Shown: in pieces, positions 9,301 through 16,657 of the stretch
How positions within the stretch are numbered: position 1 is the stretch's first letter
Layout: each line of letters begins with the position of its first letter
DNA from: Nocardia vermiculata NBRC 100427
Lineage (GTDB): Bacteria; Actinomycetota; Actinomycetes; Mycobacteriales; Mycobacteriaceae
Direction: 5' to 3'
Assembly: GCF_001613265.1 (NCBI RefSeq)
Contig: NZ_BDCA01000001.1
Span: forward strand, 124,001 to 188,000
DNA: 64,000 bases
The notes under the pieces: model-generated
What the model saw: the letters and a program-made list of their open reading frames with translations, nothing else
Database searches by the model: none
Told to the model about the DNA's origin: nothing
Position numbers and translations under genes: made by a program

Positions 9301-9675
9301 TGCGCCAACCACACCGTGTCCGCCCGCAGCCTGCTCAGCACCGACGAGACGGCGGTGACCGAGGTCGTGCCGAGTGAGCCGGTCGAACCCGCGGAACTGG
9401 GTCCCGAATGGCAGCAGGCGCTCAGCGACGCCTGGTCGCCGGCCGAGAAGGAGCTGCTGCGCGCACTCGCCACGGCCCGCACACCCGTTCCGGAAGTCGG
9501 CGGGGAAAGTGAGGACGGCGAGGTGCTCGACTTCGCCTGGCCCGGCGCACGGGTTGTCGTCCTGTTCGACACCGAATCCGATACTGCGCAGTCGATGGCG
9601 CACCGTGGCTGGACGGTCTGCCCGCCCGAGCCCGCACAGATCGTGCGAATCTTGAGTACGAACGGGGTGATGTGA
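3322..9675 (+). CDS. Giant DUF1998-type SF2 helicase with C-terminal nuclease-like domain
   Basis: This 2117-residue protein starts at ATG 3322 after GGGGAG. The SF2 core shows Walker A TTGTGSGKTE (104-113), a DEFH box (236-239), a SAT motif (about 287) and, after a long insert, helicase C motifs GIDIG (about 1065) and QRVGRAGR (about 1090). Cys pairs at about 515, 619, 970, 1384, 1406 and 1515 suggest zinc sites. The DUF1998/MZB module near 1555-1680 ends in CECAEQERLACHKCL. A domain at about 1720-1845 with SKPDFEL, RRYH and NRVADDARKR resembles Vsr/PD-(D/E)XK nucleases. The last 270 residues are unassigned. DUF1998 helicases occur in the defence systems DISARM (DrmB) and Druantia (DruE) and in the repair protein MrfA. 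The gene overlaps the next helicase gene, so the two form one unit. Confidence 0.85.
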   Translation: MGALLPTLQAERLQEGLTDYLATTFALTDADTKGALVDFIDHPRDGMFKGPYLRLRLPFAPARGNWGMHLDWWPDTFVPYGHQAKAFEQLSTKFQARPQPTLVTTGTGSGKTESFLIPILDHVLRAKNAGVAGMKALIIYPMNALANDQEQRLARMITEDPRLAGVTAGLYTGEASSNGRTLVSAEGLITDRRIMHDSPPDILLTNYKMLDHMLLRPDRAPMWRQSAQSLQYVVLDEFHTYDGAQGTDVAMLLRRLGLTIKSYWGADAPVSAADRARPLGRITPVATSATLGSEKAPTAMLDFAHTVFGEVFTADAVVSETRLRPEEWLGDRSPALDHLYRSIRRPELDEKSLRDLTSRVAAAPNNSAATALILATLFRRSDIEGELAERAADLRKLSDTELLDLLKNHDLFRSLLSNSLKAVSLAELADIVLESTTASREQPRDALRRRRYLDYLFAALSHLRAGIGRSALNVDVHLWVRELSRIDRILDTAAVFHWADDGAVETPGTTYLPAVYCRHCGRSGWGARLAPTGMALDATDDDIRRQHAGGGQRFRALISAPVEAQLDETVDGLRWLHVDEREIVEQTPDPESAEVLEGRALPILVLTGPDAEENSQKDMCPACRSADGIRFLGSAVATQLSVALSSMFGDPGLDAEEKKALMFTDSVQDAAHRAGFVQARSHTLSLRSTVRNALGKTASGLLPLPDLCEAVIDLAEPNPMRRYHLLAPDIVERNEFKAYWDANATPAARTKALKLVRRRLQFDINLEFGLQSRLGRTLELTGSVVAEVDLGSVQRVAQLGRLALDNTEQQLSFTAPESAAVVRWVRGTVERMRTQGALSHEWLDRYIAHDANRRWVWGGRPKNQGMPAFPTGRPAPAFPATGARTIPEGFDAITSPAAWYARWASKCLGVPAFEGGFAARALFATLAEQRILTTKTTEKALTVYVLGAASVLVGATQDADLESGANLLTCDVCQTPNPGTATVTEQLDGAACLLDRCPGTLHRSPRSTNFYRKLYDDSEMKRVVAREHTSLLETDVRLEYENKFKQSSSDPSAPNVLVATPTLEMGIDIGDLSTVMLGSMPRSVSSYLQRVGRAGRATGNSLVLAFVRGRGEHLPKLYDPVSVIEGEVRPPATFLTAEEILQRQYVAHIVDRISREPGAQDPIEARKVLESFDEGSWMATLIATAETHAAELVDQFLAQFGELLDERARNTLRAWATPAEDGTPSELTEHLREQVHRWNRDVKELTDRRTAVDAALPDFEKRATSPAATDEDRRELRTARGTLRILSKHIKELTLEHWVGVLERYGILPNYTLLDDSVTLDVGITWIDPDTNQYDGSTYSYQRGARVALTELAPGATFYAQGLAVQVDAVDLGPGGANIRTWQMCPACGWAGISHTADERPLPAQCPRCGTPAISDVSQKLPVVEMSKVSAEVRRDEASITDARDDRKRETFTIVTAADINPDDVTHRWYLDDRDFGAEYLRHVDIRWLNMGRRTSQGGKREIAGQETTSGLFRVCSGCGQLDRIAGHNRTHEHRSWCKFRTATDEKHVREIALARTLNTQAVLLHVPRWMKYDSFTYPSLKTAILLGLREVIGGSPEHLDVAIIPDALHAPSQQALLIHDTVPGGTGYLAEFADAAKVWAVLAAARRIVRTCECAEQERLACHKCLLPFAAPYELDRVSRQSAARVLDDLLGVDKDSEPEWADWENIITSAQPARRVVSEESALEGQFYKAFIERLKVMGATVRETPGTYGASATITMPGNTIRTWTLKPQVRMDTSKPDFELSTLDSDVPIIAIFADGRRYHAMSDKNRVADDARKRETLRTGNKIVWSFGYDDLVRFENGTSAPPSWYSEGAVKATMSNGGLRPSLFKLITADPVTQLLEFMQDPDREAWAEVGHWLPMMFVGKDRAKGDLTAVVPWALDLLDGRTPNIPAGEYMCWSYSDGPLAITAAFRPNTKQLFAVLVLDDRGERLEIDGGQAWKEWLRLSNWFGLCANHTVSARSLLSTDETAVTEVVPSEPVEPAELGPEWQQALSDAWSPAEKELLRALATARTPVPEVGGESEDGEVLDFAWPGARVVVLFDTESDTAQSMAHRGWTVCPPEPAQIVRILSTNGVM

Positions 9676-11900
9676 TGGCGAACATCGTGATAGCGACCAA
9701 CACCAAGGCGATGGGCAAGCTCGACGGCTCCGTCAAGCGCAAGGTCTACGACTTCCTGGAGAAGATCCAGGCCGACGACACCGCGCCCGGCCTGCACATC
9801 GAGCCGATCAAAGGCTCCGTCGATCCGCGCGTGCGCACCGGCCGGGTCGACCTGAACTATCGGGCGATTCTGTTCCGCCTCGACCCCGCCGGCGGCGACA
9901 CCACTTACGTCTACATGGGGACGTGGGAGCACGACAAGGCCAACAAACTAGCCGAGCAGTCGACGCTGCGAATCAACGAAATCAACGGCACCGTCGAAGG
10001 AATCATCGGCGAACTCCACCGCGAAGCCGGCCGGAAGGCGCCCGTCGCAGCCGAGGCGCGCGCTAGCGCCGCGGCGGCACCACCGTCCTTCCTTGCCGAT
10101 GCCGGATTCACCGCCGCCGATCTCATCGATCGACTGGGCCTCGACCCTGGCTTGGTCGAACGGGCCCTGGCCGCACCGGACGACTACGCGATCAACACGA
10201 TCGCCGCCGAAGTCGACGGTTGGCAGGGGGACGCGCTCCTCGACCTCGCCTGCGGCACCTCCATCGACGATATTCGCGAAAAGTACTCGTTCACCGAACC
10301 TTCCGTCGACGAGAACCTGGACGAGGACACTCGGATCGTCGCCGCGCTGGACCGGCCCGCCTCGCAGATGCAGTTCAGCTATATCGACGATAACGAGGAA
10401 CTGCGCCGCGTCATCGAGGGCGGGGATTTCGCGGCCTGGCGCACCTTTCTACACCCCGAACAACGAACCTACGTGCAGAAGGATTTCAATGGCGCGTTCC
10501 GGCTCTCCGGAGGGGCCGGCACTGGCAAAACCGTCGTTGCCATCCACCGCGCTCGCCGGCTGTGGCGCAGTAACCCGCAGGCGCGAATCATCCTGACGAC
10601 TTTCAACAAAACGCTCGCCAAAGGGTTGGAAGCCGATCTGAAGGTCCTCGATCCCGGAGTCACGATCGCGAAGCAGCCCGGCGATCCCGGGATCTACGTA
10701 GCCGGCATCGACAAATTGGCCAGCGACATCGTGAACCGGGGCGCCGATCTGACCGACGCCACCGAAGCGGTATTCGGCGCACCGGTCGAAGTGTCACCCA
10801 AACGCACCGATCCGGGACGAGTCTGGCGCGAGATCGTGCACACCGCGGGCAGTGGTCTCGACCGCCGGCTGGCAACCGCTTCCTTCCTCGAAAACGAGTA
10901 CGTCTCCGTTGTTTTGGCCAACAAGGTGACCTCCCTCGACCAGTACGCCCGGGTTCCGCGCACCGGGCGAGGTGTGCGGCTGAGCCGGGCACAGCGGCTG
11001 GCGGTCTGGAAGCTGGTCGAATCGTTCCGCCGGCACAATCGCACCGACAACAGTCTTACCTTCCCCGAAATCCTCGCCGTCGCAGCCGAATACCTCACCC
11101 GCGAACAGCAATCGGGCCGCGGATTCGTCGCCGATCATGTCCTCGTCGACGAAGCCCAAGACCTGCACGCCACGCACTGGGCGCTGCTGCGTGCGCTGGT
11201 CCCCGAGGGCCGCAACGACCTGTTCATCGCCGAAGACTCCCATCAGCGCATCTACGGGCAGCCGGTCGTGCTCGGCCGGCTCGGGATCAAAATCGTCGGC
11301 CGCTCCCGCCGACTGACCTTGAACTACCGCACCACCGCCGAAAATCTGAAGTTCGCCATCGGTATCCTCTCCGGCGCCGACTACCGCGACCTCGAAGAAG
11401 GCGACGAATCAACCCTGGGCTACCGCTCCGCCCGCCTGGGCCCCGATCCCGACCGCCACCACTGCGATTCCCTGTCCGACGAACTGAACTACGTCGCCAC
11501 CACCATCCAGCGCTGGATCGACGACGGCATCGAACCCGAAACCATCGCGGTCCTCACCCGCGGCCAGAACGAACGCACCCAATTCGTCCGCGCCCTCGGC
11601 GAACGCGGAATCGACGCCCGCGCCCTCGACGACAACCCGGCCACCACCGGCCACGTCCAGGTACTCACCATGCACCGCAGCAAAGGAATGGAATTCTCCC
11701 GAGTCGTCCTCGCCGGCGTCGACGAAACCCACGTCCCGTCCCAGGCCGCACTGCGCACCGCGCCCGAAGAAGAACGAGCCGAAGCGGAACTGCGCGAACG
11801 GTCCCTGCTATATGTGGCGGCCAGCCGGGCCCGCGATGAGCTCGTCGTGACCTGGAGCGGGCGGGCATCGGCGTTGCTGGGATACGGTGTCCGGCAGTAG
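9675..11900 (+). CDS. UvrD/Rep-like SF1 helicase with RelE/ParE-like N-terminus
   Basis: The 741-residue protein starts at an ATG overlapping the upstream TGA (TGATG). Residues 1-105 resemble a RelE/ParE toxin fold: the Lys/Val-rich first helix, PIKGSVDPRVRTGRVDLNYR and YVYMGTWEHD. An acidic helical linker follows. SF1 motifs are Walker A GGAGTGKT (about 279), VDEAQD (about 491), EDSHQRIY (519), LNYRTT (549), HRSKGMEF (666) and YVAASRARDEL (712). It probably acts with the DUF1998 helicase on nucleic acid as a candidate defence pair. Its last 43 codons recur almost identically at 18020-18145. Whether the RelE-like head cuts mRNA or has become a binding domain cannot be told. Confidence 0.85.
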   Translation: MANIVIATNTKAMGKLDGSVKRKVYDFLEKIQADDTAPGLHIEPIKGSVDPRVRTGRVDLNYRAILFRLDPAGGDTTYVYMGTWEHDKANKLAEQSTLRINEINGTVEGIIGELHREAGRKAPVAAEARASAAAAPPSFLADAGFTAADLIDRLGLDPGLVERALAAPDDYAINTIAAEVDGWQGDALLDLACGTSIDDIREKYSFTEPSVDENLDEDTRIVAALDRPASQMQFSYIDDNEELRRVIEGGDFAAWRTFLHPEQRTYVQKDFNGAFRLSGGAGTGKTVVAIHRARRLWRSNPQARIILTTFNKTLAKGLEADLKVLDPGVTIAKQPGDPGIYVAGIDKLASDIVNRGADLTDATEAVFGAPVEVSPKRTDPGRVWREIVHTAGSGLDRRLATASFLENEYVSVVLANKVTSLDQYARVPRTGRGVRLSRAQRLAVWKLVESFRRHNRTDNSLTFPEILAVAAEYLTREQQSGRGFVADHVLVDEAQDLHATHWALLRALVPEGRNDLFIAEDSHQRIYGQPVVLGRLGIKIVGRSRRLTLNYRTTAENLKFAIGILSGADYRDLEEGDESTLGYRSARLGPDPDRHHCDSLSDELNYVATTIQRWIDDGIEPETIAVLTRGQNERTQFVRALGERGIDARALDDNPATTGHVQVLTMHRSKGMEFSRVVLAGVDETHVPSQAALRTAPEEERAEAELRERSLLYVAASRARDELVVTWSGRASALLGYGVRQ

Positions 11901-12450
11901 CCGATCCGAAAGCTGTTGCGGGGATGACATTTTCGGCGCTGCTACCGGAGTAGCTTGCGCAGTGACCGTCAGCGAAAGGCTCGCCGATCCGCAGACAGCG
12001 CATCGGGTGTTGACAGGCTCGGTTCGGTGGCAGCGGTTAGCTCCTAGGGCCTGCCGCCAGGCGAACGTTCGGGCTACGTCCGGCGGCCCGAACCAGCTGA
12101 TTGGCACCGTTCAGCCCGTGGACACTCGGTAACACCCGCAGCGTCGACGCCGATAAGTTGACGCTCGTCGACACGCGCGCTGGGGCGCAACAGGTTTGAC
12201 TCCCCAGACGCATCCGGGACGTCATCCGCTGCGCATGAACTCAGCGATACCGAGAGGTGGGGGTTGACGCCAATACACCTTGCGCTGCGCTTACGCCACG
12301 TCCCGTGCCTCGCCGATGCCACTATTGATCGAAGGTTGTCATGACAGTCGTAGGTCGACGCGCTTTCAGCACAAAGGAAGCCCAACGAATGCGCCGGCCT
12401 CGGGCGGTGTAAGCGTTACAGGGACCGTGCCGGCGTTCTCCCCTCCCCGC
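11901..12450. other. 550-bp stretch with no supportable gene
   Basis: Both strands were read. Short open frames exist, for example on the minus strand around 12074-12385, but their products show no recognisable motif and no good ribosome binding site. No strong terminator follows the helicase stop. The stretch separates the helicase module from a leftward oxidoreductase gene and may contain worn remnants that I cannot identify. Confidence 0.5.
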
Positions 12451-13428
12451 TCAGCCGGCGACCGCCAGGATCAACTTCCCAGTGGAGCTGCGGCTCTCCA
12501 TCAGCCTGTGCGCATCCGTTGCCCCGGCCAACGGGAACTCGGCGGTGATCGGGAGACTCACATCTCCGCCCGTGACCAATTCGAATGCACGCGTGGCGAT
12601 ATCGCGCAGCACCTCGGGTGCATCGCTACTCAGGCCGAGGATCGAGAAACCCGATACCGAAATCCCCTTGGGGTAGAGCTCCGGCTGGCCGACCTGCCAG
12701 CCGGGTTCCCCACCGGCGTTGCCGTACGAGATCAGACGACCGAATCGTGCCAGCGAGCTCAGTCCGCGGCTGAGGGTCTTCCCACCGACCGAATCCAGCA
12801 CCACGTCCACACCGCGTCCGGCGGTGACGCGCTGGACATCCGCGTCGAAGGTTTCGGTGAGGAAAGCGTCGTCATAGCCCACCTCGCGGGCATAGTCGGC
12901 CTTGGCCGAACCGGACACCACTCCGTACACCGCACGGGCTCCGGCCAACTTCGCAATCTGCCCGGCCACGGTTCCCACTCCGCCGGCCGCACCTTGTACG
13001 AGAACCGTCTCCCCCGGCTGCACCTTCCCGATCGTGTGGATCAGAGCGAACGCAGTGGGCAGAACAGTGGGAAGTGTTGCGGCAGTGCGCAGGTCGATCT
13101 CCTCGGGCACCGGGAACGTGGTCGCCGCATCGACCACGGCCACCTCCGCATAGGCGCCGCCGTCGGTGATCGCCGCGACCGGTTGACCAACCGCCAGCCC
13201 CCGCACACCCTCTCCAAGCGACCGCACGTGCCCGGAAAGTTCCAGTCCCGGCACGAACGGCAGTCCGGGAACCCGGTAACCGATCGTGCGGGCCTGCAGA
13301 TCGGCGAAGTTGACTCCCACATACTCCACGTCGATCGCCACCTGCCCTGGCCCGGGCTCCGGCAAGGGCAACTCCACGAGCTGTAGTACCTCAGGGCCAC
13401 CGAACTCCTCGAAGCGCACGCCACGCAT
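12451..13428 (-). CDS. Quinone oxidoreductase-like MDR protein, NAD(P)H-dependent
   Basis: The 325-residue product has the medium-chain dehydrogenase/reductase layout of zinc-independent quinone reductases. There is a GroES-like N-terminal half with PGLELSGHV, then a Rossmann domain opening VLVQGAAGGVGTVAGQ near residue 140 and VDVVLDSVGG near 205. The start at 13428 is chosen because GGAGG lies 8 nt upstream; an ATG at 13443 overlaps that site. It probably reduces quinones or alpha,beta-unsaturated carbonyls in the cytoplasm. It stands alone, with a leftward VOC gene upstream. Confidence 0.85.
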   Translation of the reverse strand: MRGVRFEEFGGPEVLQLVELPLPEPGPGQVAIDVEYVGVNFADLQARTIGYRVPGLPFVPGLELSGHVRSLGEGVRGLAVGQPVAAITDGGAYAEVAVVDAATTFPVPEEIDLRTAATLPTVLPTAFALIHTIGKVQPGETVLVQGAAGGVGTVAGQIAKLAGARAVYGVVSGSAKADYAREVGYDDAFLTETFDADVQRVTAGRGVDVVLDSVGGKTLSRGLSSLARFGRLISYGNAGGEPGWQVGQPELYPKGISVSGFSILGLSSDAPEVLRDIATRAFELVTGGDVSLPITAEFPLAGATDAHRLMESRSSTGKLILAVAG

Positions 13429-13584
13429 AACCCTGACCTCCATACTCGAACCGAGACGACGCGAGGGGCAACTACGCCGCGCCACTCGGTATTCCGAACT
13501 GCCGCAACGGGGGTTGCACGTCGCGGCAGCAGGCGGCGTCCCCGAGGCGGCCGCGAACCGGCTGATCCCTCGCTGGTCAGGGGT

Positions 13585-14013
13585 TCAGTAGGTCGGCCAG
13601 TTGCCCGGCGTCATGAGTTCGAGGAGATGCTCGTCGGGATCCCGGAAGTAGATGCTGCGTCCGCCACGTGCCCAGTTGGTCCGGCCTTCGATCGGGATGT
13701 CGTGCGCGTTCAGGTGTGTTTCCCATTCGGTCAGCTGGTCCTCGGAGACGGCGAAGCACACATGGAGCCGACCGCTGCCGTCGTGGGGTGGGATCTCGCC
13801 GTTCGGCAAACCCGGTTCGGGCAGCACTTTCGGTTCGAGTGATCCACCGCGACGGAACAGCAGCAGCACATTGTCGCCCCCGATATCGAATGCACACAAG
13901 GGATCCGCGTCGAGCATCGGATTCAGCTGCAGCACATCGGTATAGAATTTGCGGGCACGACCAAGGTCGTCGACATACAACGCGGACTCGATGATCCGGT
14001 CAAGTTTCGGCAT
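13585..14013 (-). CDS. VOC (glyoxalase/bleomycin-resistance fold) protein
   Basis: The 142-residue protein contains the paired beta-alpha-beta-beta-beta modules of the vicinal oxygen chelate fold: ESALYVDDLGRARKFYTDVL at the start, GRLHVCFAVSEDQL in the middle and RSIYFRDPDEHLLEL at the end. The His of HVCFAV and the Glu of LLELMT sit where metal ligands usually occur. The substrate is unknown; family members are dioxygenases, glyoxalases or drug-binding proteins. It lies immediately downstream of the decayed WXG100 copy. Confidence 0.85.
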   Translation of the reverse strand: MPKLDRIIESALYVDDLGRARKFYTDVLQLNPMLDADPLCAFDIGGDNVLLLFRRGGSLEPKVLPEPGLPNGEIPPHDGSGRLHVCFAVSEDQLTEWETHLNAHDIPIEGRTNWARGGRSIYFRDPDEHLLELMTPGNWPTY

Positions 14014-14094
14014 AGTTCGCTTCCCTTCTCGAACACGGCGTCGGAACTATCGTGCAACCTCGAGCCGACTCGAGGTCCAGGGTTGTGTGCGTCA

Positions 14095-14281
14095 CTCACG
14101 GTGCAGTTCGGCAACCACCTCGGCCACCGAAACCATGGCACCCGCCGACGTATCGGCAAGTCCGTATACATACGTCCCGACATCACGCACCTGCTCGGGA
14201 CAACAGAAGAATCTCGGCCGGGACCAGGCGGCGTCGCCCACGATCACTCACGACGCGATGCCAAGTGATCCGATTCCATCC
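14095..14281 (-). pseudogene. Decayed second copy of WXG100 gene 5' half
   Basis: The sequence matches the region 2085-2280 on the same strand, including the stretch ACATCACGCACCTGCTCGGG, the start GTGAGTGAT and about 40 bp upstream of the start. Substitutions and small indels destroy the frame soon after the start. It preserves the 5' half of the first WXG100 gene only. Together with the helicase relic at 18014-18160 it marks the left edge of a lost or replaced duplicate. Confidence 0.8.
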
Positions 14282-14374
14282 GATTAACGGTGGATCTGGA
14301 GGCGCAACCGGCACTGTACGATTCCGGGTTGATAGCCCGCCTGCGCGTTGGTCGAGTCGTGTGCGCAGGACCCC

Positions 14375-14566
14375 TCAGGGGCGACGGGCTGCCCACACGG
14401 TGCGTTGGGAGCGCAGGGCGAGGTCGTCGCGGCGCAGCAGGTTGTGTGGGCTGGTGATGTCGAGGAGTTCGTCGAGTGCGCCCAGATCCTCGGCGCTCAG
14501 GGACGGTGCGGCGACGTCTCGGATGTGCTGCACCCCTGCTTCAGGATGGACTTCCTGTTCCGTCAT
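14375..14566 (-). CDS. Small hypothetical protein, doubtful
   Basis: A 63-residue frame starts inside the 3' end of the MerR-type gene (26-nt overlap) on the same strand. The product reads PSLSAEDLGALDELLDI in the middle, an amphipathic acidic helix, then an Arg-rich tail. No family is recognised. It may be a co-translated small protein, or a relic of the 3' end of a longer gene. A weak GAGG-like site is upstream. Confidence 0.3.
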   Translation of the reverse strand: MTEQEVHPEAGVQHIRDVAAPSLSAEDLGALDELLDITSPHNLLRRDDLALRSQRTVWAARRP

Positions 14567-14903
14567 GATTCCGCGCCTCGGTAATGCAGTCTTGCAACCG
14601 GTTGCGCACGTCCTGCAGGTCCGTCATCTGCCGGTCGAGGCGGTCGCGTTCGGCCGCGAGCAGCTCCAGCAGTTCCCGTGACACCTCACCGGAGTCGGCG
14701 AACGGCAGCACCTCGCGGATGGTTCTGCTGGGCAAGCCCTGGGAGTAGAGCTGTTGGATCAGTCTGACCCGTTCGACGGCACCGGCCGGATACTGGCGTT
14801 GGCCACCCGGATTCCGGGTGGAGTGCAGCAAGTCCTGCTGCTCGTAGTAGCGCAGCGCCCTGACGCTGACGCCCGCCTTCGCGGCGACCTCTCCGATCCG
14901 CAC
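14541..14903 (-). CDS. MerR-family transcription regulator
   Basis: The N-terminus VRIGEVAAKAGVSVRALRYY is the winged-helix of MerR proteins, followed by a wing (GGQRQYPAG), a second helix-turn-helix and a C-terminal dimerisation helix rich in Leu and Arg. I choose the GTG at 14903, with AGGAGG 5 nt upstream, because the longer frame to 14987 runs through the divergent promoter/operator. That gives 120 residues with no Cys-rich metal-binding loop, so the effector is probably organic. It is divergent from the NAD(P)-binding protein gene at 15104, its likely target. Confidence 0.85.
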   Translation of the reverse strand: MRIGEVAAKAGVSVRALRYYEQQDLLHSTRNPGGQRQYPAGAVERVRLIQQLYSQGLPSRTIREVLPFADSGEVSRELLELLAAERDRLDRQMTDLQDVRNRLQDCITEARNHDGTGSPS

Positions 14904-14934
14904 CCCGGCCTCCTGACTCGACTCCACGTCTGGC

Positions 14935-14966
14935 TTGCACCTGACGTTGGCGTCAGGTTTTAGCGT
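14935..14966 (+). promoter_or_regulatory. MerR-type promoter with operator between -35 and -10
   Basis: TTGCAC (14935-14940) and TTAGCG/TAGCGT (about 14960-14966) are separated by 19-20 bp, the over-long spacing typical of MerR-activated promoters. The spacer holds the dyad ACCTGACG-TTGG-CGTCAGGT (14939-14958). It points rightward to the NmrA-like gene and is adjacent to the divergent merR-type gene, which would bind here to twist the promoter into an active form. Confidence 0.7.
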
Positions 14967-15103
14967 AGCGGACACGGCACGAACCAACTCTGGAGCAGGC
15001 CTGTGAACAGCACATCTCCAACTAACTCCTCAGGACCCCGGGAAGAATCAGCAATGTTTATCAGGAACACGTCCGTCATCGCCGAAAGCGCAGCGTGGTC
15101 GGC

Positions 15104-16009
15104 ATGACCAACATCAACAAAACCGTCGTCGTCCTGGGCGCCACGGGGCAGCAGGGAGGATCGGTCGCTGCTGCGCTGCGGGCCGACGGCTGGGTGGTGC
15201 GCGCGGTCGTGCGCGATCCGTCCGGCTACCGGGCCCGGTCCCTCTCCACCTCCGGCGTCGAAACCGTCCGCGGTGACCTTCGAGATCCGGAGTCGCTCCG
15301 CGCGGCCTTCGCCGACGCCCACGGTGTCTTCAGTGTCCAGCCGAACTCCGGCCAGGCCGGCGCCGACGTGACCAATGAGGACGAGGTCCGCTTCGGCACG
15401 GCGGTGGCCGACATCGCCGAGCGCTGCGGCGTCGCCCACCTTGTCTACAGCTCGGCGGTCACCGCGGGCTCGACAACGGGCGTCGACCATCTCGACACCA
15501 AGAGCCGCATCGAGGCCCATATCCGGAATCTGGACATCGCCCGCACCATCATCCGGCCGGCCACGTTCATGGAGCTCCTGGTGACCCCCGAAATCGGCCT
15601 CGACCGGGGACACCTGTCCTTCCTGATGCGCCCCGACCAGGCCATGCAGTTCATCGCGGTACGCGACATCGGCCGCATCGCCGCCGCGGTCTTCGGCTCA
15701 CCCGAAAGCTACGCCGGCCGCACCATGGAGATCGCCGGCGACACTCTCACCGGCAACGCCCTGGCCGGGCATCTGACCCAGGCCGCCGGTCGACCGATCA
15801 GCTACAGCCGCCTGCCGGCACAGGACGAGGTCCTCAGCAAGTTGGAAGCACTCGTAGACGACGGCAGGCTGGTGGGAAACGCGAACCTCGACGCCTTACG
15901 CACGGAGTTCCCGTTCCTGCTGTGCTTCGACCGCTGGCTGGCGGGCGCTGGTGCGGGCCTCCTCGATGAGGCGCTCCGTTCCACGGACACGGGAATCGCT
16001 CCGCGCTGA
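15104..16009 (+). CDS. NmrA-like NAD(P)-binding protein
   Basis: The 301-residue protein opens with VVVLGATGQQGGSVAAAL, the GxxGxxG nucleotide-binding loop of atypical short-chain dehydrogenases, followed by VVRDPS and VRGDLRDPESLRAAF. The region YSSAVTAGS replaces the Tyr-x-x-x-Lys catalytic pair, as in NmrA/HSCARG-type redox sensors and quinone reductase relatives. ATG 15104 is preferred over GTG 15095; neither has a strong ribosome site. Its promoter has MerR architecture and the divergent MerR regulator probably controls it. Confidence 0.8.
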   Translation: MTNINKTVVVLGATGQQGGSVAAALRADGWVVRAVVRDPSGYRARSLSTSGVETVRGDLRDPESLRAAFADAHGVFSVQPNSGQAGADVTNEDEVRFGTAVADIAERCGVAHLVYSSAVTAGSTTGVDHLDTKSRIEAHIRNLDIARTIIRPATFMELLVTPEIGLDRGHLSFLMRPDQAMQFIAVRDIGRIAAAVFGSPESYAGRTMEIAGDTLTGNALAGHLTQAAGRPISYSRLPAQDEVLSKLEALVDDGRLVGNANLDALRTEFPFLLCFDRWLAGAGAGLLDEALRSTDTGIAPR

Positions 16010-16114
16010 AGGAGGGTGCACCCGACCCCGGGCCTGCCGCGAGACCGTCACGCGACCGGTAGAACCACTGCCGAATCGCACGTATATGGGAGCCGGGTTC
16101 CCGCCGGAAGGACT

Positions 16115-16624
16115 TCACGCCGGGACGACCACGGGGGCGGTACCCGGCACGAGGGCGAGCAATTGGGCGGCGTGGCCAGGGAGCTCGGCGTCGGCCAGCC
16201 CGGCGATGAGGTCCCGCAGGGGCACCAGCTGGTCGACCATCACTGCTCCGGCTGACAGCAGCAGCGTGGGCACGGGAGTGTCGAGTTCGCCATCGCTCAA
16301 TGTGTGCTCGGCAAGCGCGCACAGGGCCTCCCCTTGAGCACGGATCCGGCCCCGAAGTCCGGCGCTGCCACCACATCTGGCGATGGCGCGTTCCATAGTC
16401 CAGGTGTCCAGCGCAAGGCGGTTGTCGTAGGTGGTGCCGGCTCCCGCCGAGACGGTCGCGGCGGTGGCGATGGTGACCGCGTTGACGATGCTGATGTGGG
16501 CCAGGATCTGGTCGGCGTTCCATTCGCCGGCCGCAGGGGTGAGGACGTCGTCGCCGGCGGCTGCCACGGTGGCGGCTGCGTCCAACAGTGTCCGGTAGGC
16601 GTCGCGAAGCGTGGCGGTGTCCAT
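16115..16624 (-). CDS. Maleylpyruvate isomerase/DinB-like helical protein
   Basis: The 169-residue all-helical protein contains PAAGEWNADQILAHI, a motif typical of the mycothiol-dependent maleylpyruvate isomerase N-terminal/DinB superfamily, where such His residues bind metal. The start at 16624 has AGGAGAG 8 nt upstream. It is divergent from an HxlR regulator gene with two operator-like dyads between them, so it is the likely target of that regulator. The reaction is unknown. Confidence 0.65.
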   Translation of the reverse strand: MDTATLRDAYRTLLDAAATVAAAGDDVLTPAAGEWNADQILAHISIVNAVTIATAATVSAGAGTTYDNRLALDTWTMERAIARCGGSAGLRGRIRAQGEALCALAEHTLSDGELDTPVPTLLLSAGAVMVDQLVPLRDLIAGLADAELPGHAAQLLALVPGTAPVVVPA

Positions 16625-16657
16625 CAGTTCTTCTCTCCTGAAGGCCCCACACGGGCC

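Noticed and set aside
7762..9603. Very long open frame (613 codons) on the minus strand inside the helicase gene
   Set aside because: It is antisense to conserved helicase and DUF1998 motifs, its product is Arg/His/Gln-rich without motifs, and long antisense frames are expected in GC-rich coding DNA.
12074..12385. Minus-strand frame of 103 codons in the gap after the helicase module
   Set aside because: No motif, poor codon pattern and no ribosome site; kept as an unannotated gap.
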